In this document: in pieces, positions 11,270 to 22,110 of the stretch
Layout of the letters: each line of letters starts with the position of its first letter
How positions within the stretch are numbered: position 1 is the first letter of the stretch
Assembly (NCBI GenBank): GCA_037367405.1
Contig: JAZKJV010001865.1
Span: 806,001 to 870,000 of the forward strand
DNA length: 64,000 nucleotides
Origin: Ottelia alismoides
Lineage: Eukaryota; Streptophyta; Magnoliopsida; Alismatales; Hydrocharitaceae
Direction: 5' to 3'
The notes under the pieces: model-generated
What the model was told of the DNA's origin: nothing
What the model saw: only the letters and a program-made list of their open reading frames with translations
The model's database searches: none
Program-made: the position numbers and the translations under genes

Positions 11270-12420
11270 GTTTACCATGAAGGATCATGCATCATTTATG
11301 GGATCAACTATCTCTACACTTCCATTACTATGCACTTCCTTCACTAAATAGGGACCCATCCACTTTGACTTTAGTTTCCTGTGAAAGATAGTCAACTTCA
11401 CATTGAAAAAAAAACTTTTATCCCGGGATGAAGTTCTTACACCTTATATGTGGGTCATGCAACGTCTTAACTTTGTATTTATAGACCAAGCTCTTGCCAT
11501 GCGTGGTTTCGAATCTCCACAAGCTCGTTCAAGTTCAGGTGACAGCATAGTTTCCCTATGTGAAAACTCCAATTTGTGCTTTATTGCCCATTCAGATTTG
11601 TGAATTATCTCAGTAGGCTAATGGCATGTCTTTTGATTAGTCATCCTAAAAGGTGAAGTGCCAAGCAGTGTCTTGTAGGCCATCCTGTAGGCCCATGGAA
11701 CTTAGTCCAAATCCAAGACCAATTCTTCCTATCAGGATGAACCAAATTCTGAAGTATATTCCTCACCTCTCTATTTGAAACCTCTGCCATGTCATTCGAT
11801 TGGGGGTGATAAGGATTAGTCATTATGTGCTCAAATCCAAAGTCCTTAGCTAATGATTTCATTTCTCTATTCACAAAGTAACTACCTCCATAAGAAATCA
11901 AAACTTTAGGGACCCTGAACCTAGCAATAATATGGGCCTTCATAAACTTACAGATAGTCTTGTTGTCTGCGGCTCGGGTTGGGATAGCCTCCACCCATCT
12001 TGATAAATAATCTACTGCCAATGAGATGTGTGCATGTCCATTACTATTGGGAAAAGGATCCATGAAATAAATGCCCCGTGCATCAAAAAGATCACAAATT
12101 ACCACTGGTTGCATGACCATCTCATCACGAGATCTAATTGTCCCTCCCATGGCACGATCGTACAAAACCAAAAGCATCATGAAATAAGGTCAACCAGTAG
12201 AATCCACATTGGAGAACCTTGTGTGTGGTTCGCTTTCCCAAATGGTGTCCTCCTGCTTCAAGGGTATGGCAATGAGTAAGGTCACTTGAATGCTCCTTTT
12301 GAGGAATATGACTTTTCTAGATGCAATCCGGTCCTTTAAAGAAAGGAATGGATCCTCCCAATGGTACCTTCTTGAATACGACTTCAGTCGATCAATATTG
12401 CTCCTAGGCAAATCTTAGGG
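11270..12420 (-). pseudogene. Gypsy B integrase remnant
   Basis: The minus strand encodes the His-His-Cys-Cys finger (CHTLEAGGHHLGKRT and VLQCGFYWLTLFHD at about 12330-12170, partly shifted). The core follows, and then the C-terminal KLKSKWMGPYLVKEVH segment at about 11310. The core is open over 179 codons (12180-11641), but both catalytic Asp codons read TAT (Tyr): RGIYFMDP at 12069-12067 and LISYGGSYF at 11892-11890. The third site, MAEVSNRE, keeps its Glu. A frameshift follows the PDRKNWS stretch. The protein would be catalytically dead even without the shifts. Confidence 0.88.
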
Positions 12421-12895
12421 AAGTTTCTTGGGGATAGTTCACCATGTTGGCGTACCAAGGGAGTGAGTCAACAACACAAATTGACTCATCTAGGAAGGTC
12501 TATCTAATAGGCTCAATGTTAGAGGAATCCTTTAGCTAAAGTTGGGAAAGGTGATCAGCCACAACATTCTTAACTCCAAGTTTATCCTTAATTTCCAAAT
12601 CAAACTCCTGAAGTAATAAAATCCACCTAATAAGGCATACCTCCACGTCCTTCTTTCCATTAAATATCTAATTGTTGTGTGATCGATAAAAATTATCACC
12701 TTAGATCCCAAAATATATGTTCGGAACTTCTTTAGGGCCCAAATTATTGTGAGCATTTCCTTTTTAGTAATAGTATAATTCTTTTGTGCATGATCTAGAA
12801 CTTTGCTCGCATAGTGGATAGCAAATGGAATCCCGTCTCACCTCTGCCCTCACACAATTCCTATAGCAAAATCTGACGCATTAGTCAAGGTCTCA
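12421..12895 (-). pseudogene. Gypsy B RNase H remnant
   Basis: Minus-strand codons read TNASDFAIGIV, HYASKVLDHAQKNYTITKKE and MLTIIWALKKFRTYILGSKV, followed by an IDHTTIRYLM stretch. These carry the Asp, Glu and Asp expected of the RNase H fold. A frameshift after RYLME sends the rest out of frame, and stops are present. In the element it would have degraded the RNA strand of the RNA-DNA hybrid. It lies directly after RT as in other gypsy elements. Confidence 0.85.
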
Positions 12896-13728
12896 AAGGG
12901 AAGAGACCAGTCAGGAGCTTGTAAGACAGGCAAGTCAATAATCATTCTTTTTAAATACTCAAAGGCTTCAAGACACATGTGATCAACAATGAAATATGTG
13001 TATTTTCCTAAGAGTTCAGTCAGTGGTCAGGCAATCTTTGAAAAATCTTGAATGAATCTTCTATAAAATCCAACATGTCACAAAAATGATCGTACTGACT
13101 TCACATTGGTTGGTTGATCAAGTTTCTTGATCACATCCACCATGGCAGTATCAACCTCCATTCCCTTTTTGGAGATGTTGTGCCCCAACATGATACCCTC
13201 CAGAACCATAAAATGACTTTTCTCCTAGGAGAGTACCAGATTCATCTCCCTACTCCTTTTAAATACTCGATCCAAGTGCACAAAATATGAATCAAATGAA
13301 TCTCCATGAACCAAGAAATCATCGATGAAGGCCTCCAAAAAATCCACCACCATCGCAATAAATACGGTACTCATGAATCACTGAGATGTGCATGGGGCAT
13401 TGCAAAGCCTGAAATGCATGTGTTTGAACATGTACGTACTGAATGGACATAAAAAAATGGTTTTTTACTGATCTTCATGGGCGATGGCTACTTGATTGTA
13501 TCCTAAGTACCCGTCAAGAAAATAGAAGAACTCTTTCAGTGTTAGTCTCTCCAAAATCTGATCAATGAATGGCAAGGAAAGTGATCTTTCTTGATAGCAG
13601 CATCCATGCATATATAGTCTAAACCAGCACACTATGACATGGGTACTCGTGTCGCAATCTCTACCCCCTCCTCATTGGTGACCATTTCAATTCCCGACTT
13701 CTTCGGGACAACATGAAGTGAGGCCGCA
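12896..13728 (-). pseudogene. Gypsy B reverse transcriptase, C-terminal two thirds
   Basis: The minus strand reads SLHVVPKKSGIEMVTNEEG at 13725. After damage it reads FLDGYLGYNQVAIAHEDQ, then the catalytic F-I-D-D-F box at 13329-13315, then HNISKKGMEVDTAMVDVIKK and the thumb VRSFL..VGFYRRFIQDFSKIA. All three RT Asp residues appear kept, but several TGA and TAG stops interrupt the frame and the VCIDYR segment is damaged. The upstream portion continues on the other side of S2 at 17445. Confidence 0.88.
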
Positions 13729-16700
13729 GTTGAACAACAACTCTTTAGATTTTAATTTAGTGGAATTAATCACAATGTGAAACTGTCATCGCAACCCAAG
13801 TAAGTGTCAAACAAAACTTTTTATTTATTTCTCAAGTCAAAAAGAATAAAGAATGTCAACAAGAGAATTTTGTTATCTAATTTACCAGTATAGCATACAT
13901 GATCGAACTCAGGAAGGCTACAAAAATCCCAAGGGTTATTCAAATCAATAAAAACCAAAAAAATAAAAGAAGGAATTCTATGCACACTACTCTTGGTTTT
14001 TCTAAATTTTTGCCTTTTTTTAATTTTTATGAATTTATTTTATATATTTTTTATGAATTTTTATAATTTTCAAAAGTTTTAAATTTTTGAAAATAAAAGA
14101 AAAGAAAATAAAGAAAAGGAAATGAATGCAAATAAATGAAAATGAACTTTTTGTATATTTCAAATATATCAAAATATGCAGAAAATTCAAATAAAATTAT
14201 TTTTATGTTCATAATATTTTCTGATTTTTTAGGATTTCTAAAGAATTTCTTAGGATTTTTAAATAAATCAAAAGAATGAAAAATGAAAAATAGAAAACAA
14301 TGTGAATGTTTTTGGGTTTTAGAAAGGAAATAAACTCAAAAATGGATGAAAAATGCATGACAAGAAAGATTTATATTTTCCATAAAGTAATTTTATATTT
14401 TTTTGGGTTTTCTATAAATTTCTATGAATTTTGAAGTGTTTTGGAGTTTTTCTATTTTTTGGTTTTATAAGGAATTAGAAAAATGAAATTTGGTTAAAAA
14501 ATAAAACAAATAAAAACACCCAAACACTATATTTTTAGAATTTTTCAAAAATATTTTATAATTTGTATTGATTTTCTAATGTAAGCAACATATATTTTTG
14601 GGGGTTTTGATTTCTTAAAAATAAAAAATGATTAAAATGCAAAATAAAAATTAATATGAATAAAAGAGATTAGCAGGAGGTTAAGGTATTTTTTCTGGAT
14701 TTTTATGGTGTTTTGTTATTTTTAAGCTATATTAACATTCAAAATAATATGTGGATGCACATGGGTACAAACGAAAGAAAACACAGTTTCTAGACCAAAT
14801 GAATAATAAGGCCAATAAAATGCAGGGGAGTCCCGCTATTTTCCCAAGAAGTGTGTGTGCCAGTGCACGTGAGGTACATTAGACTGGAACATTTTACATT
14901 ATTTAAGTTTTATGGACTAGATAATAACAAAGAACATGCGATTTTTTATTGCAAAATACCCAAGAAATCATGTGTGATGCACGTGTTGTAGTTCAATCAA
15001 TACTTAAACGAAAATAAAATAAATCACAAGGGTCTTAATACAATTATTCACTAAACAGTAGAATGATGCATATCCTAAAGGGACTTTATTTGCAAAATTA
15101 AAAACTAGCATGGGTTGGAGTGCAATATTTTTACCATTCCACATGGCATAAGGGACGGTTGCGATACATCTGAGCTTTGATTGAATTGCTAAAAAGAAGG
15201 CACTATTCATGGTGTGGATTCGATATAGATCTTGATACATGGCTTGGAATTGGGCATAAATGGGCAGCCGTGATGAAACTAGCAAACGTGTTCTTTATCA
15301 GATGCCTTTAGATGATGTTGGAAGAATGAGTAAGAAGATCGACTCTGGTGAACTTCAATCGAGCAGAACTCACTCGATCTCATCTCGAATCATCTTCTGA
15401 AGGGCGCTATAGCTTCCTGTAATGATCCTCTGGCGATCAGCTATGGTGATGGCATTTGGTGGCAGCTGGTATGCAATATGGATGTCAAAGTATATGCAGC
15501 TCCAAGTGGACATCCAAATCTTGATCTTCACTCTCAAGTGCGCTACTTGATCCTACAGATGAATCAGTGCTCGAAGGTGGACTCTCCGACCAACTTTATT
15601 AGAAAAAAAGAGGGAAATGGAGTGTGTTGGACAACTTCAGCAAAGGTGATCGGGAAAGGAGTCTACTCTCCAAATCCGTAGTGATCTGGAGTTGATCGGG
15701 CTATGGAAAGAGACGGAGAAGGTTGTATAGTGTATAAGCAATGGTCGGATGATCGATTAGTTGATCAGAGCACCTCTGAATGAGTAGATCGGAGTTAGAT
15801 GGAAGAGGATTTGATCAAGCTAAATAGAGGATTAAAACACAAAATTAAAAGCAGAAACAAAAGAGAAACTACCTGAGGATACCCGAGGATGGAAGGAGGA
15901 TGGTTAATCACCTCGATTCACAGTATGTGATGAAGAAGAAGGACATGTTTGGTGGTCTCTGGTGACGTGATTGAATCTCGCCTACAAGAAGGTCTCACAT
16001 GCTCTCGGTCGTGTAAAGCATCGTGTTGTCACCTAAGCTCCCTACGTAAGTCGATCTTGGGCGCAAGAACGAGTCAAAAATGGATCAGCCAGAGAAGGTG
16101 GTGTTTTGATAATATTATTAGGAAAGAGCTCTGATGAGATTTGGAATTTTAAATGCATGCAATTCGAGGCAAGATCGAAGGAACCGATGACCTGGTGATG
16201 GAGAGGGGAGTTAGGGCTAATGAAATGGAGAAGGAATTGGGCGCGATTAGTGGCTTGATTAAATGGGAAAAATCGAGAAGGTAGGATGGTACGTGAAATG
16301 TAAGGGGGCGAGCGTTGAATGGGGAGTTGACTCGGGTTAGCAGACCTGGGATCAACCAATCACAGGTTACCTAGAATAAGGTAAAAGATACTACACGAAA
16401 AAAAGTAAAAAATGAAATTAATCCAAAATAAAATAGAAAATCAAATCAAATAAAAAAATTAAACTAAAAAATTGTTAGTAATTAAATTATCTTATTTTGG
16501 TGATTTTTAATGAATTAAATAAAAAATATACAAGGGTAAAAATAATAAAATATGTTATTTATAGGTATATATGCCTATATATACAACACCATTATTTTCA
16601 ATTTAATATTTTTTACAAATATACATATATATTTATAATTTATTAATTTGCAACATTTTACAAGTATTTTAGTGACATTTTTATTTTATTTTTATGAGTT

Positions 16701-17444
16701 GATTTGTTAGGTTAAATAAATAGTAATATTTTCAATATACATAGTGATATATGCAATATATACATGATTTTATTTTATATCTATTTTATTTTGTGATTTT
16801 TATTTGTAATTTATATAAGTTAAATATGATATATACAAATATTTAAAAAATATACAAAAATATAAAGAAAATAAATATATAAAATTTTGTACAAATAATA
16901 TACATAGGTATATTATACAATAGTGCCCCAAAAAAACTCATTTCACAATTTAACTCTAATGTTTATGAAACCACTTCCATTTTAAGTATTTTTTTTATTT
17001 GGAGTACAATGAAAGTGAGTTTGGTTAATTTTGAGTTTTTATGGAGAAAATATTAATCTTACAAGTTGAGCTTGGTGACGTTTTTAAAGTGTTGTTATTT
17101 GCAAATTGCACAATGATTCTTCTTGCAATTATTTTTACTTTTTACAACAGATTTTTATGTACAAGTTCCAAGAAGAAAATATTTTCATTTGGAGTGAGTT
17201 TGGTGGTAAATACAATAGTATATGTAACATGTATTATATACAATGATATACAAGTCTTTTGTTTTCTTTATTTTTCCTATATTTCTTTATTTATTTATAT
17301 TAGGTTAAAATAATGATAAATATACAATATTTATACAAGAATGAGGGTTAGTAAAATGAGATATTTATTAGTATTTAAGGGCATTTTATAAGGGGTTTTA
17401 AGCTAAAATAAATTAATAAAGATGATTAAATGTTGATTAATCGA
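13729..17444 (-). repeat. Solo gypsy LTR S2 inside the RT of gypsy B
   Basis: Read on the minus strand from 17444 the block starts TCGATTAATCAACATTTAATC. It aligns with the start of S1, sharing TTTATT..TTTT(A/G)GCTTAAAACCC. It is 3716 bp, close to the 3751 bp of S1, and contains no primer site or coding remnant. The RT frame of B stops at 17445 and resumes at 13728. The flanks CCACT (17445-17449) and CCGCA (13724-13728) look like a worn 5-bp target duplication, so the ends may be off by a few bases. A CTCAG/GTAGTT donor-like site lies at 15873-15871. The inside is AT-rich at 13800-14750 and 16400-17400; open frames at 15478-16359 are not recognisable. Confidence 0.8.
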
Positions 17445-18465
17445 CCACTCACTTAGAGTCTGAGATGAGATAATTAAAGCTTGCTCGACACTACTTTTCA
17501 ATCTTCTTTTTAATGACTTCCCATAGATTAGATTTTAATCTTCTCTGAAACTCATGAGAAGGCCTAGCATTATCCTAAACAAATGTGTGTTGTGAACAAA
17601 GAGTAGGCTTTATCCTCACGATATCTAACATTGTCCAACTTATGGCCTTGCTATTCTTCTCTAAAATATATAACAACATAGATCTTATTCTAATATATTA
17701 AAACTAATTATGATAGGAAATATATTCTTTGGTCCCACAAGGAAGGCATACTTAAGTATAGGAGGTAACAGCTTCAGTTCTGGGAATGTTGTGTCATCAT
17801 GTAAATTTGGTTGAACTGTCTCTGAATCCAGATTCGTGTTGCATGAAGATGGATCTATATGTGTTGAACTTTCCACCAACTCTCATGTGTATGAGTTAAA
17901 TTTCCAAATAATTATAGTAATTTAGCCAGAGACGCATCCAACTCAACATCTACACCCCTTGATTTTTTCGACAAAGATGGAATCGACATATCCAAAGGGA
18001 TTTCTATGTCATCAAGGGAGTATGGAGATGCACTCTCAAAAAACTCGACAACACCAGTCAAATTGCATCATGTACATTATCCTCTCTACATGATAGGGTC
18101 TCGCTTAGTTCTGCTGAAATCTATTCCCATATCCCAATGGTATTGATCACTCTACAATCTTCCTCTAAAGAAGAGTAGTCAGTGCTCGACTCAAAGTCTG
18201 TTCGCTGCCACTTCGTGTGCTTCATCTCAAGTTCCACATCTCTGCTTGGAGAATGGAACTTCATAATTCATGTCTAGTAATCAAAGGAAGCTCCAGCGTA
18301 CCTAAGGAAGGGCCTCCATAGAATGATATGATATTCTCTTCAATTATTGTGTATTTCCATGTTAATAAAGTCCACCTTGTATTCACGTCCCTCAATTAAA
18401 AAAATAGTTTTCTTTACTTCACCCTTAGCCCTCTTTGTAGACATGTTTGCGAATTAGAGTAATGC
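17445..18465 (-). pseudogene. Gypsy B, end of protease and entry to RT
   Basis: Going down the minus strand, a degraded protease flap region lies near 18330-18290. A spacer follows, then FPELKLLPPILKYAFLVGP at about 17790-17720. This is the segment that precedes RT in gypsy D as well (IPDLKPLPPTLKYAFLAGP at about 42005). The SDSK stretch at about 17455 is the last before S2. There are many stops. The assignment rests mainly on the parallel with D. Confidence 0.72.
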
Positions 18466-18790
18466 TCATGATCTGCGTAGAGGTCCCAACTCCAATTTCT
18501 CATATAATGCTAAGGGTAATAGGTTGATTAAAGAATTGTTGTCAAGGAGAGTACACGGAAAAGCAATGTCATAGATATGACTCACCACATATTGTGCATC
18601 CATATCTCTTTTCTTCCCTGGAAGTTGCTGGTTCTTGAGGTAATAAGTCAGGGTTTCTGATAAGACATGTTTCTTCACATAGTTGTATGGTTTCTTCATG
18701 CTAACCCTAGTAGGTGTGCATCTCACCTTAAAGTACTTCTGAAATGCAGGATTGCTAGTCACATACCGATCAAATGGCACCTTAACTATG
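18466..18790 (-). pseudogene. Gypsy B protease remnant
   Basis: An open minus-strand stretch of 104 codons reads FQKYFKVRCTPTRV and LPGKKRDMDAQYVVSHIYD, then the active-site region CTLLDNNSLINLLP. Aspartic proteases of this kind need D-S/T-G; here the triplet is D-N-N, so activity is doubtful. The same order of motifs is seen in gypsy D at 41100-41390. The reading frame ends in LELGPLRRS with a stop. Confidence 0.83.
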
Positions 18791-19952
18791 ATATTCTCTT
18801 TACAAAATTATGCCAGTTGAGGATCATCTTTCTAAATCTTTTTATTGATGTGCTTTATTTCTGTTAGAGCACATGGGAAAGGAATTGAAGCAATAGAATA
18901 AGATGGCGAAGAATCAGATTCATAAACTAAAACATGTTTCTTTTTATTAGATGAAATCTTATTCTTCGTAGATGAATATTTTACCTGCAACTTGGAATAA
19001 AAAATTCTAGCACTTACTATAGGTTGGGGAATGTCTACTTTTGGTGAACCTCCTCAACTAAAGGCACAACATCCTCCGTAGACTCGGAATCGACATCTCC
19101 ATGTTGTACTTGTGTGCTCTTAGTCCTCTCTCTACCCTTAAATGATCTCCTCCTATGCAGATGAAGGGTTTGTTGTGTGTGATGGATGTCCTCCTCATCC
19201 CCTAAGTTCTCCACAATTGGAGCCACATAGACATCCACCTCCATGTCCCTTGCCAGATCAGCACGACCATGATACTTTCTCACCTGAGTGACATATTATT
19301 TACATTATCAAATAGGAGAATCTCATGCTCAGATCTCGATGAATCTAAGTAGTATACTTGATCATGATGATGTTATTGTGATTTGTTCATGCTATTGGAG
19401 TTAGTCTGAACCTTAGCTGGAATGGCGGTAGATGGTGCAGATCGCTCATCCTACCATCAAATAAGCGACTTATGTCAACCCACAAGTCATGATTCTCTCT
19501 CCTATACGAACGGAGATCCTAGAGAATATAGTGTTAAATGTCAATAGGACTTGACAAAGAAGAGTGTTGATGTGAACTAAAGTGCTTCCGAGGTTGTCCC
19601 TGTTGAAAAGATGAAGAAGCCGTGAAGATTGGCCCTGATGGCCCTAATAATGCTACTATTGTGTGAAGGACTGAAAAGATAGACCATGTTGGCCCGACTG
19701 GTAGTGCTACCAATGCTCGTACTACTCCCTTGGCTACTGGGAGTGGTAGGCTCTAGGGATCGGATGAGTAGGAAGAGGTGTAGGGATGAAATTGGTGTTG
19801 GGAAAGTAGAGGGATGCTGGTAAGACTAACGGTCCCCCATTCCTACAAGTTTGCTGGCAGGATCTTGGGTATACCACACACCATTCACCTTCCATACCGA
19901 AGGAGGCTCCTCCAAAATTATCTCCAGTGATGACTGTTGCTGGCAAGATTGG
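18791..19952 (-). pseudogene. Gypsy B gag C-terminus and gag-PR linker
   Basis: At about 19930-19850 the minus strand reads EEPPSVWKVNGVWYTQDPAS. This parallels EEAPQRMEINGFLYNLDPVN at the end of gag in gypsy D (about 40170-40230). The rest is a low-complexity linker in shifting frames, including an acidic and Arg-rich open stretch at 19283-19035. The N-terminal part of gag is absent because gypsy C is inserted at 19953. Confidence 0.7.
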
Positions 19953-22110
19953 TGATGAATCCATGATTCATTAACAACTCTGTAGAATTTTGTCTTAAAA
20001 CCCTTAACAAATACATGTAAATATGAATTAATTTTCACATCTAATAAAAAAGTCATTCATAAATAAAAATACATTTTTATGCATAAAAACATGTAAATAA
20101 ATAAAAGAATAAAAAAAGAAAAGAAAAAAGACAAACTATAAATATGTATATATTGTACAATATGACTAAGAAATATATATATATATATATGTAATATATT
20201 ATATAACATAATCCCTGAGACCAAGTCAGCATGGATTGGTTGACCAACAATAAACCAGGGGGAGATATGGAAGAAAATACCAAAACTAACTACATTGTAC
20301 ATCATACAATAATTCCTATTTATTAATTATTTATCGAATCTTCATCCCTTTTTAATCAATCCATTTGTACATAGTTTTCACCAAACTCTTTTCCTATGTG
20401 TTTATAAAAATGTATATAAAATATAAAAATGATAAAAAAAATTCAACCTATATATATGCCAAGAAATCTGGTTTTCAAATTATCAAATTCCCAACTTCCG
20501 AACCTCACAACTTCTTCATACGAACTCCAATTTCACTCTACTCACCTTCAAAGTTCATAAAATGGTATTAATGAAGTCATTTCATTAAAATTAGAGTCCG
20601 TTTGCAAAAAGTCAGTTTTGGGACCTAATGGCAACTAGGTTTCTGGGCTATTTATTTTATTTTGTAGATACTATTTATAGAACAATTGATATTTATAATT
20701 TTTAATTATTTTCATGATCTTCTAGTTTATGTATAAAAACTCAGAATTTAGAACTTTTATTTAGTACTTTAAATAAATCAAAAACACTAAAAAATAGATG
20801 AATTTGAACTACAATGTACATACCTGTTTTTATTAATATATATAAATTACTTTACTAAAACCCATAAAAACCATAAAACTCCTATTTATTATTATATTAA
20901 GTAATAAAATATAAAAAATATTATTTATTAAATTATTGAATTAAAAATGAATAAGCTATTTATTAAGTATATTACATAGGTATTTATTAATATTATATTT
21001 ATAAATCATAAAATATATATTATTTGTAAAAATAAAATATACCATAAATTAGATAATTTAATTATTTATATTTTCCTTTTTACACTTTTTTAAAATAATA
21101 TTATTTATTGTTCAATATCTATTTTATAAGTTATTTTAATTTCTAACCTATGTGGTGCCGACACGTGCCAGCACCACATGTTACCTTCAACCTCAAGAAG
21201 TTGTTGGTGTTTGTTCTACAACCCACATTCACCAAATTACTCACGCCCCGTTCATGTTCCAAACAATGATCTAAACCCTCCATCCTAATCATCTCACAAC
21301 CAATCTACACGCCAGCCATTAGATCTTCTCATACCCCTCGACATCATTCCTATTTAATCATCCAAAGACAGTCATTCCAAACTAACTTCTCCAAAACTCT
21401 ACAATTCTAGATACAATCTGTCTAACCTATCCAACTTCTTCATCCCGCTCAGCCCAACTCCAGTGGTGACAGCATCCACGGGCAGGCCGATGTGAAAGAA
21501 GGTCCATCGGAGGAGACGTTCCAAGGTGGTGCTCGCCATGAATTGCCCTATGCGCAGCGCTTAGCTCCAGTGAACACATGCCGTTGAATGAAGACAAGGA
21601 GGGTCTTATCATTTCTTCCCTAGGTAACCTCCTTCACCCCTTCTATTTCCTCAATCTTTGTGTTAAATCAGCACAGTTACGCACCTTCTTAGATCTCTTA
21701 TTTACTCTTCTTTCATCCACAATCGAAATCCATTTCAATTCAATCCTAAATCAAAACATTTTCAATCTAATATTTTCCTTTTCCTAACCTTTAATACTTG
21801 CAAGAACCCAATATCTTTGGTTAATTTATCATGAATCAAGCAATTAAATTCGTTGCAGGACCTTCAAGATTGTCGGAGCTTCTCATTCTGACGTCAAGAT
21901 CCATCGATTGAAGTCTTCTTCTTTTTATACTGCAACTGAACTAGAGACGCATTCGATCATGAAGCCAAAACCCTAGTAGGAGCCTTCTTCGACCTTCAGT
22001 GACTTCGCTACCTTCTTGTCCACTGCAGGCAAGCTAGAAGGGGGAGGAGCCCCCTTCTGGACTTGAAAGAGATCCGCCTTTGACAATAGCCGCCGGAGAA
22101 ACAGGCAACC
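19953..22110 (+). repeat. 5' part of the gypsy C LTR
   Basis: It starts TGATGAATCCATGATTCATT and shares TTTTGTCTTAAAACCC with S1 near the start. The first 1.2 kb is AT-rich, including an AT microsatellite at about 20173-20190. The last 0.9 kb is richer and transcript-like. CTAG/GTAACC at 21624 and GTTGCAG at 21858 are a splice-site pair 235 bp apart, in the place where D and E have one too. The block is cut at 22110 by gypsy D, so about 1-1.5 kb of LTR is missing. No real gene is seen in it. Confidence 0.8.
21624..21858 (+). other. Intron-like segment inside the gypsy C LTR
   Basis: CCTAG/GTAACC opens and TTCGTTGCAG/GACC closes a 235-bp stretch rich in T and C. The position within the GC-richer half of the LTR matches the pairs in D (23452-23756) and E (36903-36660, minus). 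Splicing is inferred, not shown. Confidence 0.5.

Larger units (their letters stand above)
10864..19952 (-). mobile_element. Ty3/gypsy element B, internal part, minus strand
   Basis: Minus-strand order from high to low coordinates is end of gag, linker, PR, RT (split by S2), RNase H, IN and a 3' untranslated part with purine-tract modules. This is the Ty3/gypsy order. Both of its ends lie outside the visible part: copia A cuts it at 10864 and gypsy C cuts it at 19952. It is the oldest layer seen, as A, S2 and C are all inserted into it. Confidence 0.88.

Noticed and set aside
20057..20305. Hydrophobic frames that look like membrane proteins
   Set aside because: Low-complexity A/T-rich LTR sequence gives runs of Phe, Ile, Leu and Tyr. 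Not a signal of membrane segments.
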